Notes under the pieces: model-generated
What the model saw: only the letters and a program-made list of their open reading frames with translations
Database searches by the model: none
Told to the model about the DNA's origin: nothing
Part shown: positions 52,050-64,000 of the stretch, piece by piece
Numbering within the stretch: position 1 is the stretch's first letter
How the letters are laid out: each line of letters begins with the position of its first letter
Translations under genes and position numbers: made by a program
Origin: Dryas octopetala
Taxonomy: Eukaryota > Streptophyta > Magnoliopsida > Rosales > Rosaceae
Direction of reading: 5' to 3'
Assembly: GCA_963921425.1 (NCBI GenBank)
Contig: OY992840.1
Coordinates: 12,216,501 to 12,280,500 of the forward strand
Length of the DNA stretch: 64,000 nt

Positions 52050-52623
52050 GAGCATTCGTAATGTTGGTGTTCAATGCAATTTTATTGCATGAAATTGAAC
52101 TAATGGATTCAAATCCACTTGCAGTGCTAGCTATAGTTTAGTTCATTGCAATTGCAATAGAGGGTGCATGAAATAGCACTCTGTTATGAATTGCAATAGC
52201 ACCAGACAAGGGCCCCACATGTCACATGGGCTTACAGAAGAGAGAGAACCAAAAAAGAGAAAACCAATATTGAGCGGGTGACACCTGTCACTTGAAGTTT
52301 ATATTTTTTTAAAAAAAATAAATGTATTACAATTTTTGTTACCTTTCAATATAAAAGTTGGCCACAAATTTTTTTTTTTTTTTAATATATCCAAAATTGC
52401 TCTCTTTTTAAAGATCTTTTTTAGGCCATTTCAATGGTATAATTTTTAACATAATTAAATTTATCTATTTTATTTTATTTGAGTACATAAGGCAACATTT
52501 AAAAAGATATAATTATTGACATGAAGTTATTAAACTGTGTCGTGTCATTACAAGTAAAACTATAATTCAGTTTAATAGATGTCAAAATTCTTTTGAACTA
52601 TTGAATAACTATTGTGAATGCTC
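52050..52623. mobile_element. Harbinger/Tourist-like MITE (third copy)
   Basis: Same ends as 10424-11504 and 18728-19295, with TAA on both sides. Inherited with the module. Confidence 0.65.
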
Positions 52624-54780
52624 TAATAACCACTAAGACATATAGTAAGGCTACCTTGGTTGCAACTTGCAAGGGTACGTTCTTGAGACAAACACCAAAT
52701 ACTCATAACCTAGCTAGAAGTTGACCGATTAATTTTCACCGTTCTCACAAAAGATGATATAAGATCTAAAGTGCATCGATCCTGTTTGAATGGATATATA
52801 CATAATTAATCATAATGTAACGGAAATTTTATCTTGTTAAGCACATTACTTATATATTATGTTTTTTTTTCTGTGCTAAAGACATCATTATGTTGTTAGA
52901 TTATGAATTTAGATATATCTTTGATTAGATTGTATTCTTAACTGAATGAGTTAAGAATTGAGGCTTCATCAATAATGATATAATGCAGGTTCCATAAATC
53001 ATTCTACTTAATTGTCACTTATGAGCCTCAAATTTTCTCTTAACTACACGCAGCATAGTATCACTTTGATCGTCTATATCTTGTGCAAAATATAGCAATT
53101 GCATCCTAACTGCCCAAAGGGAGATTCATCTCCAATGGGTCTCCAATGCTTAAGTTAGTCATTGATTTATGAATTTTTATTTATAAATTATATATCATCA
53201 CCCCCCCTTCCACTCTTGATTCTGCCGAGCTTTATAGCTCTTCATCCGAGGAGTTAATTCCTAAATTGGAGGAGGAATCTTCTCCTATATTTTAACTGTC
53301 GAAGCAGTTTATTAATAGGTTCTATCTCTTACTCAGTTATTTAATAACTGAGTTAATCTTTAATTTGGGCTTTGAGGTCCAATATCATTGGGCCTCTCAT
53401 CAATTAAACATGGCAGATTAATTATGGCCCATCAGTCACCAAGATCGGAGGTATTGCTAGAGTAATCATGATCCGCATCTTCAGATCCACTCAATGCATT
53501 CCTTTGTAGCTTAATTTCCACCCCATTTTTTTAGAATATGGCCAAAGTAATGGTTTAAAATATGCATCCTAGTCCCACAGTTGTACAGGAGGTTATTGAT
53601 GTTCATTGACCAAAAAACTTCAAACTTTAAGCCAAAAACATAAAAAATGAAATTATGGCAACAAAATACCAGAGCCTTCATCAATTCAAGATCCAAGATT
53701 TCCATTTTTTCTTACAACATAAGATCCAACATTCATTATTTTCTTCTCTAATTTAGAGAGTTGAACGAAATCTTTTAGTAAAAGAGATCTAAACTATGAG
53801 TAGATCGAGTACGTAAGAATACAAAGGACAAAGGATGTATCACTTAATTCTGGGCTGCGAAGGAGTACAGCAGTTTTTTTTTTTTTTCCTGAAAGTACAA
53901 CACTCTTCTAATGCTATGAAGGGGTAGATTTTGAAACATAAGTAATAAAATTATATAAAAAAGCATTAAAGAAATAAAGAAAGTGTAAGAGGAGAAAAAT
54001 GGAGTGTGAAAATCGCTATCCTATTTTTTTTGTTAAGTGTGGATGTTAACTTTGTATGATGGACGAATATATAGGTGCATATATCGAGGTTGAGATTAGT
54101 TAGCACAATCTGAACAATCTGTATTGAAAGTAGAATTACCAATGTTAAATTGTAGAAGTAAAGCAAATTAATTAATTGTGATCGTGAACTTGCATTTAAA
54201 CAAGCATACCAGCCATTACTTTTAAAAATGAAGCGGAAATTTTAAGCTCAAGCATAATTACATAATTCCTCAAACAGAACGGTCCCGAATAAATTAATTA
54301 GAGAACTCATAATGCCAAAAGCACAAATCAGAAACAGAAATAGAAAAACGAGGAAATCTATGAGCTGGAAATTAGTCTTTTAGCTTAAAAGACTAATTTT
54401 TCCATGCAAACTTTTGTTACTTACTGACTTGCACACCTGCAAACTAGAAGTTTAAGCTTGGCTCAGTACTACTAATTAATCATAACACACTAGTGGAACA
54501 CACCTTCCTTAGTCCTCTATTTATTAGTGAGATTACAATAATTGAAGTACCTTCCCGCATAGTGAAAGCAAATAGGAATTGTCATCGAATTATATTATTA
54601 TGACACTCGTGACACCTAGATTATAGCTTTATAGGATAAATTTTTACATACAACATGTGTCATATATGATAAGTAATCAAGTACTGGTACATGATCATGA
54701 GTTTATTACGAGAAGGGTGTTGTATACACTCGTCATATGCAAGAATTGTTCACTGAGTTGCGACGTCAATCTTAGCCTAA
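52624..54780. repeat. Module C intergenic DNA
   Basis: Matches A and B with a deletion of about 310 bp near 52948: the sequence passes from CTTAACTGAATG directly to AGTTAAGAATTGAGGC. It has the empty sites for the Pack-MULE and the first CACTA. No gene. Confidence 0.75.
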
Positions 54781-55362
<582 letters not shown>

Positions 55363-55388
55363 TTAGATTGAAGCGCCTAATTGGTGCA

Positions 55389-55395
55389 ATTTATA
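55389..55395 (-). promoter_or_regulatory. Probable TATA box of type III gene, copy C
   Basis: TATAAAT on the minus strand, about 63 bases upstream of the ATG. The element at 55427-55925 is inserted only about 30 bases further upstream. Confidence 0.55.
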
Positions 55396-55426
55396 CTGCC
55401 ATTTCGGGGTTGCTAGTTTGTCTTTT

Positions 55427-55925
55427 GGCTTATTCACACCATTGCCCCATATGAGATACACTTTTTTTCACTTTGCCCCTGAAACTTAAATCCTCTCAGT
55501 TTACTACCTGAACTTCACACAGTTGTTGCAAAAGACCCTATGCCGTCAACTCTTTCAATTTTTCCGTTAAAATAGCTGACGTGGCACCTATATGGCATGA
55601 GTGAGACCCTTTTTTAATTATGTAAAATTCAAGTGAACAAAAAAAAATAATAAAAAACAATTTTTAAACTAAAAAATAATAAGATCTATGTCAATTTTTT
55701 ATAATTTTTTTTGTCCACATGGATCTTACATAACTAGAAAATGTTCTCACCCATGCCATATAGGTGCCATGTCAGCTATTTTAAAGGAAAAATTGACAGA
55801 GTTGACGGCATAGGGTCTTTTGCAACAACTGTGTGAAGTTCAAGTGGCAAACTGAGAGGATTTAAGTTTCAGGGGGCAAAGTGAAAAAAAGTGTATCTCA
55901 CAGGGGGCAATGGTATGAATAAACC
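55427..55925. mobile_element. Mutator-like MITE, 499 bp, in the promoter of type III copy C
   Basis: TTGTCTTTT is duplicated exactly (55418-55426 and 55926-55934); A and B have the empty site. The inverted ends are GGCTTATTCACACCATTGCC and GGTTTATTCATACCATTGCC, and most of the element folds back. Non-coding. Confidence 0.88.
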
Positions 55926-57092
55926 TTGTCTTTTTAATCCTAGGCATTTATTGAAGAATATGCCCAATTTATGTGCCTCTTTGACTGTAGTAGCTACTAG
56001 GTAGCTAGTATTAAAGCTTGAAACAGTGGTAGCTACCTAATCTTGCAAGAGTAGGAGTTTTATATTTGGAACATTAAAATTATTTGTACCATATTCACAA
56101 TGTAAATCATGTATAAACATCTATATATGCAAGTCTTACTTTAAATGTGGTTTAAAAATGTGGTCCATTTAACATTACTCGATCGTTGTAACTAAGCATT
56201 TGAGAATTTTAATTGAATGTTATGAGTGACAATGTGTAATTTTACGTTGAGCATCTGTTTTGGCATAAAAAAAAATAAAAAAAACATAACCCCACTTAAT
56301 TACAATGTGCAGTTTGTTAATATAATGTTAACTCTTTTGTTGTATGTATCCTAATTAAGTTGCCAATGTAGCGTTATATTAACAACATTTTATTAATATA
56401 AGGTTTTAACTCATGTGTCATCTCTGTTAGCCAGCCTCATATATACATGTTGGTTTCAGTGTTAGTTGAGATGCTGCTAAGCCAATGATAAGAAGCAACA
56501 TATCGACCTTGTCTATTTTGTAAAGTGAAATGCTAACAACAACAACCACCGCCATTGTCACTAGCAAAGCTCTTTTGCAAATATCTCCCACAAATATGCT
56601 TGGCAGACCAAACAAAAATGAAGTATTGTTTTTTAAGAGATGGCAGGTGCTAGCCATCTAATGTATCATCTCTCTAATAGAGATGAGATCCATCAATACA
56701 AATGAAGCCCACCTCTATTAGAGAAATGGTAGACTAGATAATACAAAGAAATGGTCTCCCTAGCATTTTCCTTAAGAGATATGTTAACTCTGTACAAGTG
56801 GTTATCATTGGAGGTGGACACTATATAGTATGTTACACTCATGTCATAGAGAGCTATATATAAGGAAAAAGGATCTGAAATTACAATGGTGACTAACCAT
56901 AATATTATTACTTTTTTATTGACTAGCTAAGCTAAGAGCTTAACTGCAATCAACCAAAAACTCTCAAATAAAGCACACCATGCAATTGACCAAAAAATAG
57001 AAAACCCTGCGTGAAACAGAACATATATACTTGAAGACCAATTCTCAGTTCTCACATACGAAAACTCAGAATTTATGTTGACATGCTTAAAT

Positions 57093-57653
57093 TCACCAAC
57101 ACTCATAGAATTTGATATCCACTCGGAGGCTGAAGTACTTTTAAATTTCAAGTGCAGCAGTCATTATGGTTGCAATTCCCCGGTGCATGAAAAAATCTCC
57201 GGTGCCACCCACAATGGATATATCCCGGGTTTTCAGCATAACCGGATTGTCTCCAATGAAATTTATGCTGCCTTGGTAGTTTGTGGTATTCAGAACAAAT
57301 GAGAACCCAAGCCAAGCAGTGATTGTGTTCTTTGTATCATACAAGTAAAGTCCTTGTGCCCTGCCAACAGGCTTTGAGTGCAGATTGTTGTCAAGAGTAA
57401 TGGGGTCATCGAAAACTGCAATGTTCCCAAAATAAGATTGGGGTGCCAAGCTGGTTAAATTAGCTCCTTCAGGAGCTGCAACAATTGCAGATGTAGCATT
57501 TGCAGAATTTTTGCCATTGTAAACAATGTCATGGAAGTATAGCACTAAGCTCTTGCATGGTTTGTAGTGGCTTCTATTTCTTGGGAAGGCTGAAGATAAT
57601 GCAAGGAACATGAACAAGAAGAAAAAAAGAACAATGGACTTTCTTGCTCCCAT
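57093..57653 (-). pseudogene. Dirigent protein, type II, copy C: premature stop and promoter deletion
   Basis: The frame starts [20 protein letters not shown] and runs well through FDDPIT and [14 protein letters not shown], but an in-frame TAA at 57143-57141 ends it after 170 residues. Downstream, the old frame continues unchanged to YECW and a stop at 57095-57093, so only the last strand is lost; the sequence around the stop (GCTGCACTTGAAATTTAA) is altered over about 20 bases. The upstream side also lacks about 195 bp found in A and B (their 31680-31880), including the TATA box. Two separate lesions make it a likely pseudogene, although a truncated product cannot be excluded. It keeps Asp in LYDTKN. 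Confidence 0.85.
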
Positions 57654-58740
57654 TATGGCTTATGACAAGCAGGGCAGCAGAGGTCAAGAAGAAAATAACC
57701 AGGATGGTTATTAAATAACATTTATAAACAATATGACTACGGACTTTGTCTTTGAAATTAATTTCTGAAGGTTGAAGTTTTAGACTAGCAATTGTTCATG
57801 AATTATTCATATGGTCTTACTGTCTATGATGATAATCTATAATATAGACTTTTGGATAACCATGAAATTGAATGCATGCATGGTAGTATAAAAGAATTTG
57901 GAGAGGGTACAGATCTCAAACATTATTTATTCTAATATAGTAGTATTTATTTTACATGCTTACATCATACTAATTTGCTATATCGTTGCCCCTTCCATTT
58001 AAAATAGTTTTCTAAGCAAAACTTAGCCACTTGTGATTAACTTTGCTCAACTTGTACCATAAAAGAACGAGATTAGACTAAGTTAAATTTTCGGGTCAGG
58101 CTGTTGAAAATAACAATATGATGCTCTCTATTAAACAAATGTGTAGTAGCCATGGACAAACAGATTAGAGAAAAATGCAGCACTCAACCCAGCTGGCTCA
58201 GATTAGAGAATAACCTGCTGACTATAACTCTTTTTTTGTATTTATCCTTAGTTGGCAACATACACAGAGTTATGTCCTCTCTGTTCCCATCCTCATACAT
58301 GTTGGTTTCTGTGTCAGTTGAGATGCTGCTGTGGCCAATGCCATCTAATTCATTCAAATGAGTATGGGGTCTCTGAGTAAATTTTCTAGTGTTTAGAGTA
58401 AAACATAGAATATATTTTCTAGTGTTCAGCTTATGGAGCATGGGATTAAATTTAAATGCATAGTATTGGACATTCCAGTAGATTACATCATCTGTTTACC
58501 AGCAACAAACAAATAGAATGGAGATATATATATATATTTATTCTTCAAAAAGACTGGAGATAATATTAATTCTGTGACTAATTGCTAGAATTTTTAGCAC
58601 AATCCAATGATTATATTCAATGATGGGAGCCTACACTTTGCATACTTAGAACATTAAGTCACAGTCCAAACCAATCCAACTCCATATTCAGACCAATGGA
58701 AATCAAATTATGTTGATTCTGAGTCTCTTTCAGGTGACTC
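57654..58740. other. Intergenic, right end of the dirigent cluster
   Basis: Fragments of module DNA can still be seen: 58108-58190 matches 8933-9020, and 58285-58340 matches 56435-56490. No gene. The last part is the 3' flank of CHX18. Confidence 0.5.
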
Positions 58741-61700
58741 TTACTCCATCTCTGAGGTCAAATTCAATGATACCTGACCATTGTACTGTTGCACTACCAA
58801 GACTGATGCTGGTGTAGAGAAATCCGGTGAAATTAACAAGCTCCCCAGAGGCCCCAGTTCCGGGCACTCACTCTTCCTATTTAAAGCTAAGGCTACTTCA
58901 CCGCCGGGTGTTCGCCCTACCAGAAACAGATTGCAGCGACCTATCTCACGGATCACAGCAATGGTTTGTGCAGCATTTCTGACAACTTTCTCTTCGTATA
59001 TGATCGAGCTATCCTTGGCTGTTTTCTGCTTGAAATCCGTGAGGCATTCCTCATCTAATGACCCCACTTTGGTGCCAGAATTGTCATCAATACTAACTCT
59101 GGAAATCTCCCCCACAATCTCGGGTTCCACTAAGAAGCGAATGACCATTAAACTGATACCGGGGTGCTCTGCCATGCGAGCCCCATAGGCAAGTGCTTCA
59201 CGGTCATCATGACCCCCAAAGAAGAGAACTGTAATGAAATAAGAAACATTACTTGCAGCTATGTGGGTGGCTCCACCAAGCCCGCGATCAACCAGAATTC
59301 CAACTGAACATGGTGCATGCTCAAGAACCCTCTGGTTAACCAAACGAAAGTCATTCCGGGTAGTCTCTAATGTACCATCTAGCCTCTGGTGCTTATGGAA
59401 TGGAAGAATTATGATTGCAGCTCTTTTGCTCTCAGCAGTGGTACAAATGTCCTCGTGCATATCAGAGATTGAAGAGATTTCAGTCATTGGCCTGATGGAC
59501 ACACGGCTCAGTTGTTGGTATGCCTCAAATGCCACCACAACGTTGTCAGAATTTGATTGCTGGCCCTTATTCCAGAAGGGTAACCCATTTCTTCTCGCCT
59601 TGTGTACCATCAATATAGCAGATGACCTCTCAGAGAGCTCCATGAGGTGCATTGCATAGACACAAAGCCATTCACGCTTTTTCGTACCTCGTGAGGCCTC
59701 AAGCAGATTTATGATTGATGGAATGTTTCTTGCACTATGAAAACAGGCCAAGATCCTCAGTTGGGTGTCTGTATTTTTCCTTTCAATTGTTTTATACTTG
59801 TAATCAGCCATTCTTGCCCTTTTCGCTGGCTTATACACCGCAATGACTAGAGGCGTGGTGATAAAAGTAGTAAACAGAGCCATTAGAACCATAATGGCAA
59901 AAGTCTGGTCATTCAAGACCTGCAAAATGTAAACAACAAATATGCATCAAAAAATTATTTGATATAAGCAAGCAGCTGTAGTTAAAGAATTATGACACTG
60001 ATTATATCAGTAATAGCAAAATTACATAATTACCTTCCTATCTTTGCCAATGTTGAGGACGATGAGTTCCACCAATCCTTTGCTGTTCATTAGGAACCCC
60101 AGAGCTAAAGCCTCACGGACAGGCACTTTGCAGAAAAGAGACACCATAATAGTCCCAAAAATCTTCCCAAAACAGGCAGTAAATGTGACCAAAACCAAAA
60201 GACCCCACGATTGAATCCCCTGAATTGTGGTTACATTGGTCTTTAGTCCACTTGACACAAAGTACAATGGTAGAAAGAGACCAGATACAAGATCTTCTAC
60301 TTTTTCCACAAGAGCACCTGCAAAGGGCCCATCCTTTGGAACAAGAACTCCAATCACAAAAGCGCCAAACATGGCATGAATTCCAATTGTATCAGTAATA
60401 AACCCAGCAGCCAGAACTGTAGTTAGTGTAGCACATACGTACATCTCCTCAACAGGTTCACCTTCATGACATCGTTGAGCCATCCATTTGAAGATTGGAG
60501 GAACAATGAGAATTGCACAAATAACGAACACACACCCAGACAAGAAGACCCATAATGAAACAAGGGGAGACTGGTTATTTCCAGACAGGGCAACGGCAAG
60601 AGCAAGTAGAATCCAGGCAGCCACATCATTAACTGCTGCAGCTGACATGGCCATTCTTCCAATTTCAGTGGTCAAAAGTTTCAGCTCAGCCAGAATACGA
60701 GCCAGGACAGGGAAAGCAGTTATCGAAAGGGCCACACCCATGAATACAAGAAATGCAGTAGAATCTACCCCTTTGGATATGGTTGCTTGGAGGACAAATG
60801 ATGAACCAATTCCTAAAGCAAATGGGAGGCTGATTCCTGCTATGGCAATGGCAAGGGCTGTTCTTCCAGTCTGGCGAATGGATTTAGGATCTATCTCTAG
60901 GCCTGCCAGGAACAGAAAGAATAAGAGACCAAGGTTTGCTAAGGTGTCTAACACTGTGATACTCTTTGGTGGAAAAACTGCCTGGAGATAACTTTTGTTC
61001 CGTCCCAGAGCTGATGGCCCAAGTAGTATTCCTCCCTGCCAAACCAAAAATGTAATTCAAACTCAGATGTATCACAAAAGAACGATGTACTACAACTATC
61101 ATGGTTTGGGTAGGGGGTTCACTTAAATGCAGAAACGTCACTTCTGTGAAAATCTCAAAGAACATACTTCTGTCTGCAAAGTAAATTTCAATAGAGAAGG
61201 GGTTTGAAAAACACACATCAAAAGGGAAAACTGAGAAAAAATATGTGCATTCCAATATCGACACCTAAATGTCATGTACACATTTTCAGGCAGCACAGAG
61301 AAAAGACAAATAAAATTATAAATCATTTAAATTGAAAAAAAAAACAAAAAACAAATTTTTTTTTATCCAGAAAGATCTGATTTACAAATTTTTTAAGCTA
61401 AACTACTGTCTAACACCCCCGAACTCCACAGCAAAGAAAGTGAAAAGCTATCAAACTTAAGACTCAAAGAAATTTAACAGTTAAAGGCCACAAGTTCTTC
61501 TCCTTAGAATTTGTCCTAGGAAATAACACTGATTGTACCTATAGAAAAACCAGCATGGCCAAAATTAACTGCACTTTGATCAAATGTAAGAACGTAGGGA
61601 AAGAATAAATGAACTTACAACAATCTCAGCAATGACTCGTGGCTGTCTCAATGGCCTCAGAAGATAGGCAAGACCCCGAGTGACTATAACCACTATACAT

Positions 61701-61819
61701 ATCTGCAAAATAGCGAGAGGGAGTGCAAAATGAAGAGGATTATCACCCTGGAATACACCGTTTGATGTGGCCTTCATTGGAGATGGACATGTCTGTCCTG
61801 CTGTAGCATTGGAAGCCAT
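58741..61819 (-). CDS. CHX18: Cation/H+ antiporter, CHX18-like
   Basis: Three exons: 61819-61619 (67 codons), 61035-60034 (334 codons) and 59919-58741 (392 codons plus stop), giving 793 aa, the normal length. Donors GTAAGT and GTAATT and acceptors GGCAG and TGCAG join in phase 0. The start gives [19 protein letters not shown], then [18 protein letters not shown], the typical N-terminus of CHX17-19. The first about 430 residues are the CPA2 membrane exchanger domain, with [31 protein letters not shown] and the essential Asn-Asp pair at 203-204 ([10 protein letters not shown]). The C-terminal cytosolic half has LVGRTPGGE and the [11 protein letters not shown] motif of the regulatory domain. Known relatives exchange K+ for H+ on endomembranes and affect pH and potassium balance. 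I see no defect. It is unrelated in function to the dirigent cluster. Confidence 0.95.
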
Positions 61820-62617
61820 CTCACCCAAACAGAGTCCACCAAGAAAAACAGCAAATTTAACTTCTGCCAAGTGAAACCCGTATCAGATTTCCACTTCCAA
61901 AATGACAAAATTATATAGAAGAGGACCACACACATACACACATACACACACTTACACACACACACACACATATATATTTTGCAAGCTCTGCACCAAAAAT
62001 AAGTGAATCATCTACTACAAAACTCCATTCTGCATAGCATGAGAACAAACTCATACCTAACCAACCTCAAAAGAACTTACTTTCATTCGCTAAGGATCCC
62101 TTTAATCTAGTTGCTGAGGTTAAAAAAATTGTCTTCTTTTTCTTTTAGGTCACCAGCGCACTGGTATATCAAATAGTATCACCCCATATAATAAGCCAAT
62201 TACCAAATTAGTCACGGCTCATTGCTTGGTTGATTAAGAGTACTCAATTCAGTCAGACTCATAGAAACCAGGAAAGCAAGTGCTATTTAATTGGTAATGG
62301 AAAATCTAATCCAACTCCATTTGGATTAAGAATCCTAATCCCAATCCCAATCAAAGTCGACAAGACAAATTAAATGGAATTTTCAAAAAACCATAGAACA
62401 TGACCAACATTCAACTGCGCCTATATACATAACAGAATTGACAAAAATGAATGAGCAAACAATCTTTCCAATCAATGGCATTTACCCATATGAGATTTCC
62501 GCAAAAGAATCCATTTTTATCACCTAACCACATTTTTCCTACGATCCCATCATTAATTTTGTAAAGCCAAACATACTCTAATTCAACAAACAAAATAAGA
62601 GATACAATAACTATACC
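61820..62617 (-). other. Probable 5' leader intron of CHX18
   Basis: On the minus strand CAG-GTATAG at 62617/62616 is a good donor, and CACTTGGCAG ending at 61864 is a good acceptor; the 44-base remainder 61863-61820 then leads to the ATG. A leader intron of about 750 bp is inferred. No start codon upstream in 61863-61820. Confidence 0.5.
61927..61977. repeat. CA/TA microsatellite in the CHX18 leader intron
   Basis: Imperfect (CA)n with a TATATAT end. Confidence 0.9.
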
Positions 62618-62755
62618 TGTTTATTGGGTCAATAGATTGGCCTGGACCAAAGATGAATCACTTGGCCTTGGCTGAATCAGAGCTATCAGCAATGGCTGAG
62701 TTGTGACAGCAGTGGCTGAGTTGTGACAGCAGCAAGAACCTGAGAAGCAAGTGAA

Positions 62756-62759
<4 letters not shown>

Positions 62760-62809
<50 letters not shown>
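62760..62809. repeat. (GA)25 microsatellite, CT-rich on the CHX18 sense strand
   Basis: An uninterrupted GA run of 50 bases. On the minus strand it is a (CT)n tract about 145-190 bases upstream of the leader-intron donor, the place where plant leaders and core promoters often have pyrimidine tracts. Confidence 0.95.
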
Positions 62810-62813
<4 letters not shown>

Positions 62814-62899
62814 ACAGGTGGGGTTGACAAGATTTGGGTAACCTTTTGCTTTTCTTTTTTTTCTAAGATGTTGGATGGTTCGTAGCATTTGTTCGTGCT

Positions 62900-63840
62900 T
62901 AAAATATGACGAGAGCCATCGAGTACAGAGTTGAGTTGTCAAGTGGGCAATGGGAAATTTAGGGTGGCAAAGCAAATAAGGCAACGACTTTTTGCCACTT
63001 TTATTTTTTTCTTTAAGGGCTCGGAAAGAGAAAGAGAAACCTTGTATGACATTACATCTACACACCTACTTGGATTGGGAGGCTAGATCATGAGATCATG
63101 ATCATGATCATGTGATGTGGTGCCTTCTACTGTTTTGGTTTCAGTTCTGGAATCTGGTGGTATATCTTCCACAGGTTTCTACTACTTTTGCTTGCAATGT
63201 TGGGTCCCATTTTATTAAAAAGTCAAACTAACTGACTTGTCCCTTTTTTGTCTTTTCCTTACATTTGTTTTTCTTGAGTCGATGTCATCTATGTGGGTGT
63301 TTGTGCCATCCGGATAGCCCCAAAAATTAAAATTTAAAATGGAAAAGAAAATGGACGTATGGTGTATTTATATAGTAAAAATAAAAATAGTTGTTAATAT
63401 AAAAATAAATCAAAAGCAGGTGTGAAAAAGATAAAATGCAGGAATTGGAGTTTATCAGTTTATGGTTTGTGTATTACAAGCATGGCGTGTGTGCATGTAT
63501 TTTGCCAATTTTATGGAAAATAGAATATATGTATATATGTAATATGTGCCACCAAGTTTTCTAAATTTGGGTTTTCAAATTCATGTGACAGTTGAAATGT
63601 TTTGTGTCATACGTAATACACACTTCATCCATTGTGTGATGATGGCTCATGTTTTTACTGAGATTAAAGATCTGTCATGCTAACATATTAAGAATAAACC
63701 AAATCTCCAAGGAAGCTTTGGATGCTAATGCAGGATATAAGAAGCCTTCTTAAGAAATTCAAATCTGGTGCAATTAATTGAACGGCCACAGCTGCATTAG
63801 TAATTTGAGATCATATTGTAAAGTTGGTAGCTCGGAACCA
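62900..63840. other. Upstream flank of CHX18
   Basis: No gene seen. A palindromic GATCATGATC cluster lies at about 63087-63115. AT-rich. Confidence 0.4.
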
Positions 63841-63849
63841 GAGTGTTAA

Positions 63850-63985
63850 ATTTCGATTTTTTGGAGTGTCGAAATCGAAACTCATATTTGTTAAATTTTC
63901 AACATAATTTTGCCGAAATTGTCGAAATTATCAAAATTTCGCCGAAATCCTCAAAATTTCGGCAAAATTTTCGGTGGTGAATCTG
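63850..63985. repeat. GAAATTTCG-type repeat at the right edge, probable transposon end
   Basis: Repeated short motifs CGAAATT, AAATTTCG and GTCGAAA in both orientations. This looks like the terminal region of a non-autonomous element that continues beyond the window. Confidence 0.4.
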
Positions 63986-64000
63986 GTTTTGGGTTTTTGG

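Noticed and set aside
58184-58441. Short frames between the last dirigent and CHX18
   Set aside because: No family resemblance; the region is a patchwork of degraded module DNA.
58781-60991. Plus-strand frames opposite CHX18
   Set aside because: Shadows of the CHX18 exons; codon structure and homology support only the minus strand.

Overview
The window is nuclear DNA of a flowering plant. It is AT-rich, with intron-containing genes, a CC-NBS-LRR resistance gene, dirigent genes, a CHX-type antiporter and many DNA transposons. The set looks like a eudicot, perhaps a woody rosid such as Rosaceae, but that is an impression and not a proof.

Layout. The left edge cuts a dirigent gene (1-247, minus). 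A single-exon CC-NBS-LRR gene follows at 1772-4090 (plus). The rest up to about 58 kb is a tandem dirigent cluster, all on the minus strand, in three sequence types. Type I (MEPKSL start) is at the left edge and 14742-15314. Type II (MGARKS start) is at 5619-6179, 31091-31651, 42054-42614 and a broken copy at 57093-57653. Type III (MATFAAK or MTTFAAK start) is at 29294-29839, 40257-40802 and 54781-55326. Dirigent proteins are secreted and guide stereoselective coupling of phenoxy radicals in lignan and lignin-like metabolism, so this is a locally amplified family with the same probable job. At the right end is an intact three-exon cation/H+ exchanger gene of the CHX18 type (58741-61819, minus).

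The cluster grew by segmental duplication of a module made of a type III gene, a type II gene and several kb of shared intergenic DNA. Four versions can be followed: module 1 (about 5.4-13.7 kb, lacking type III), A (about 17.2-34.5 kb), B (37.3-about 45.4 kb and onward) and C (about 50.3-57.7 kb). Because the modules are paralogous, each later transposon can be seen as a filled site in one and an empty site in another. This gives exact ends and target duplications for many elements: a 5.7 kb CACTA element carrying exon fragments of at least two recognisable host genes (CDPK-related kinase and SUD1/DOA10-like ubiquitin ligase), a Pack-MULE carrying a broken UNC93-like gene piece, a second CACTA element with a 340-bp internal tandem array, and Mutator-, hAT- and Harbinger-like elements.

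Caution: a 200-base N run at 37074-37273 separates A from B. A and B are almost identical apart from three insertions that are all in A, so B may be the other haplotype joined in series and not a true tandem copy. Gene counts should be read with that in mind.
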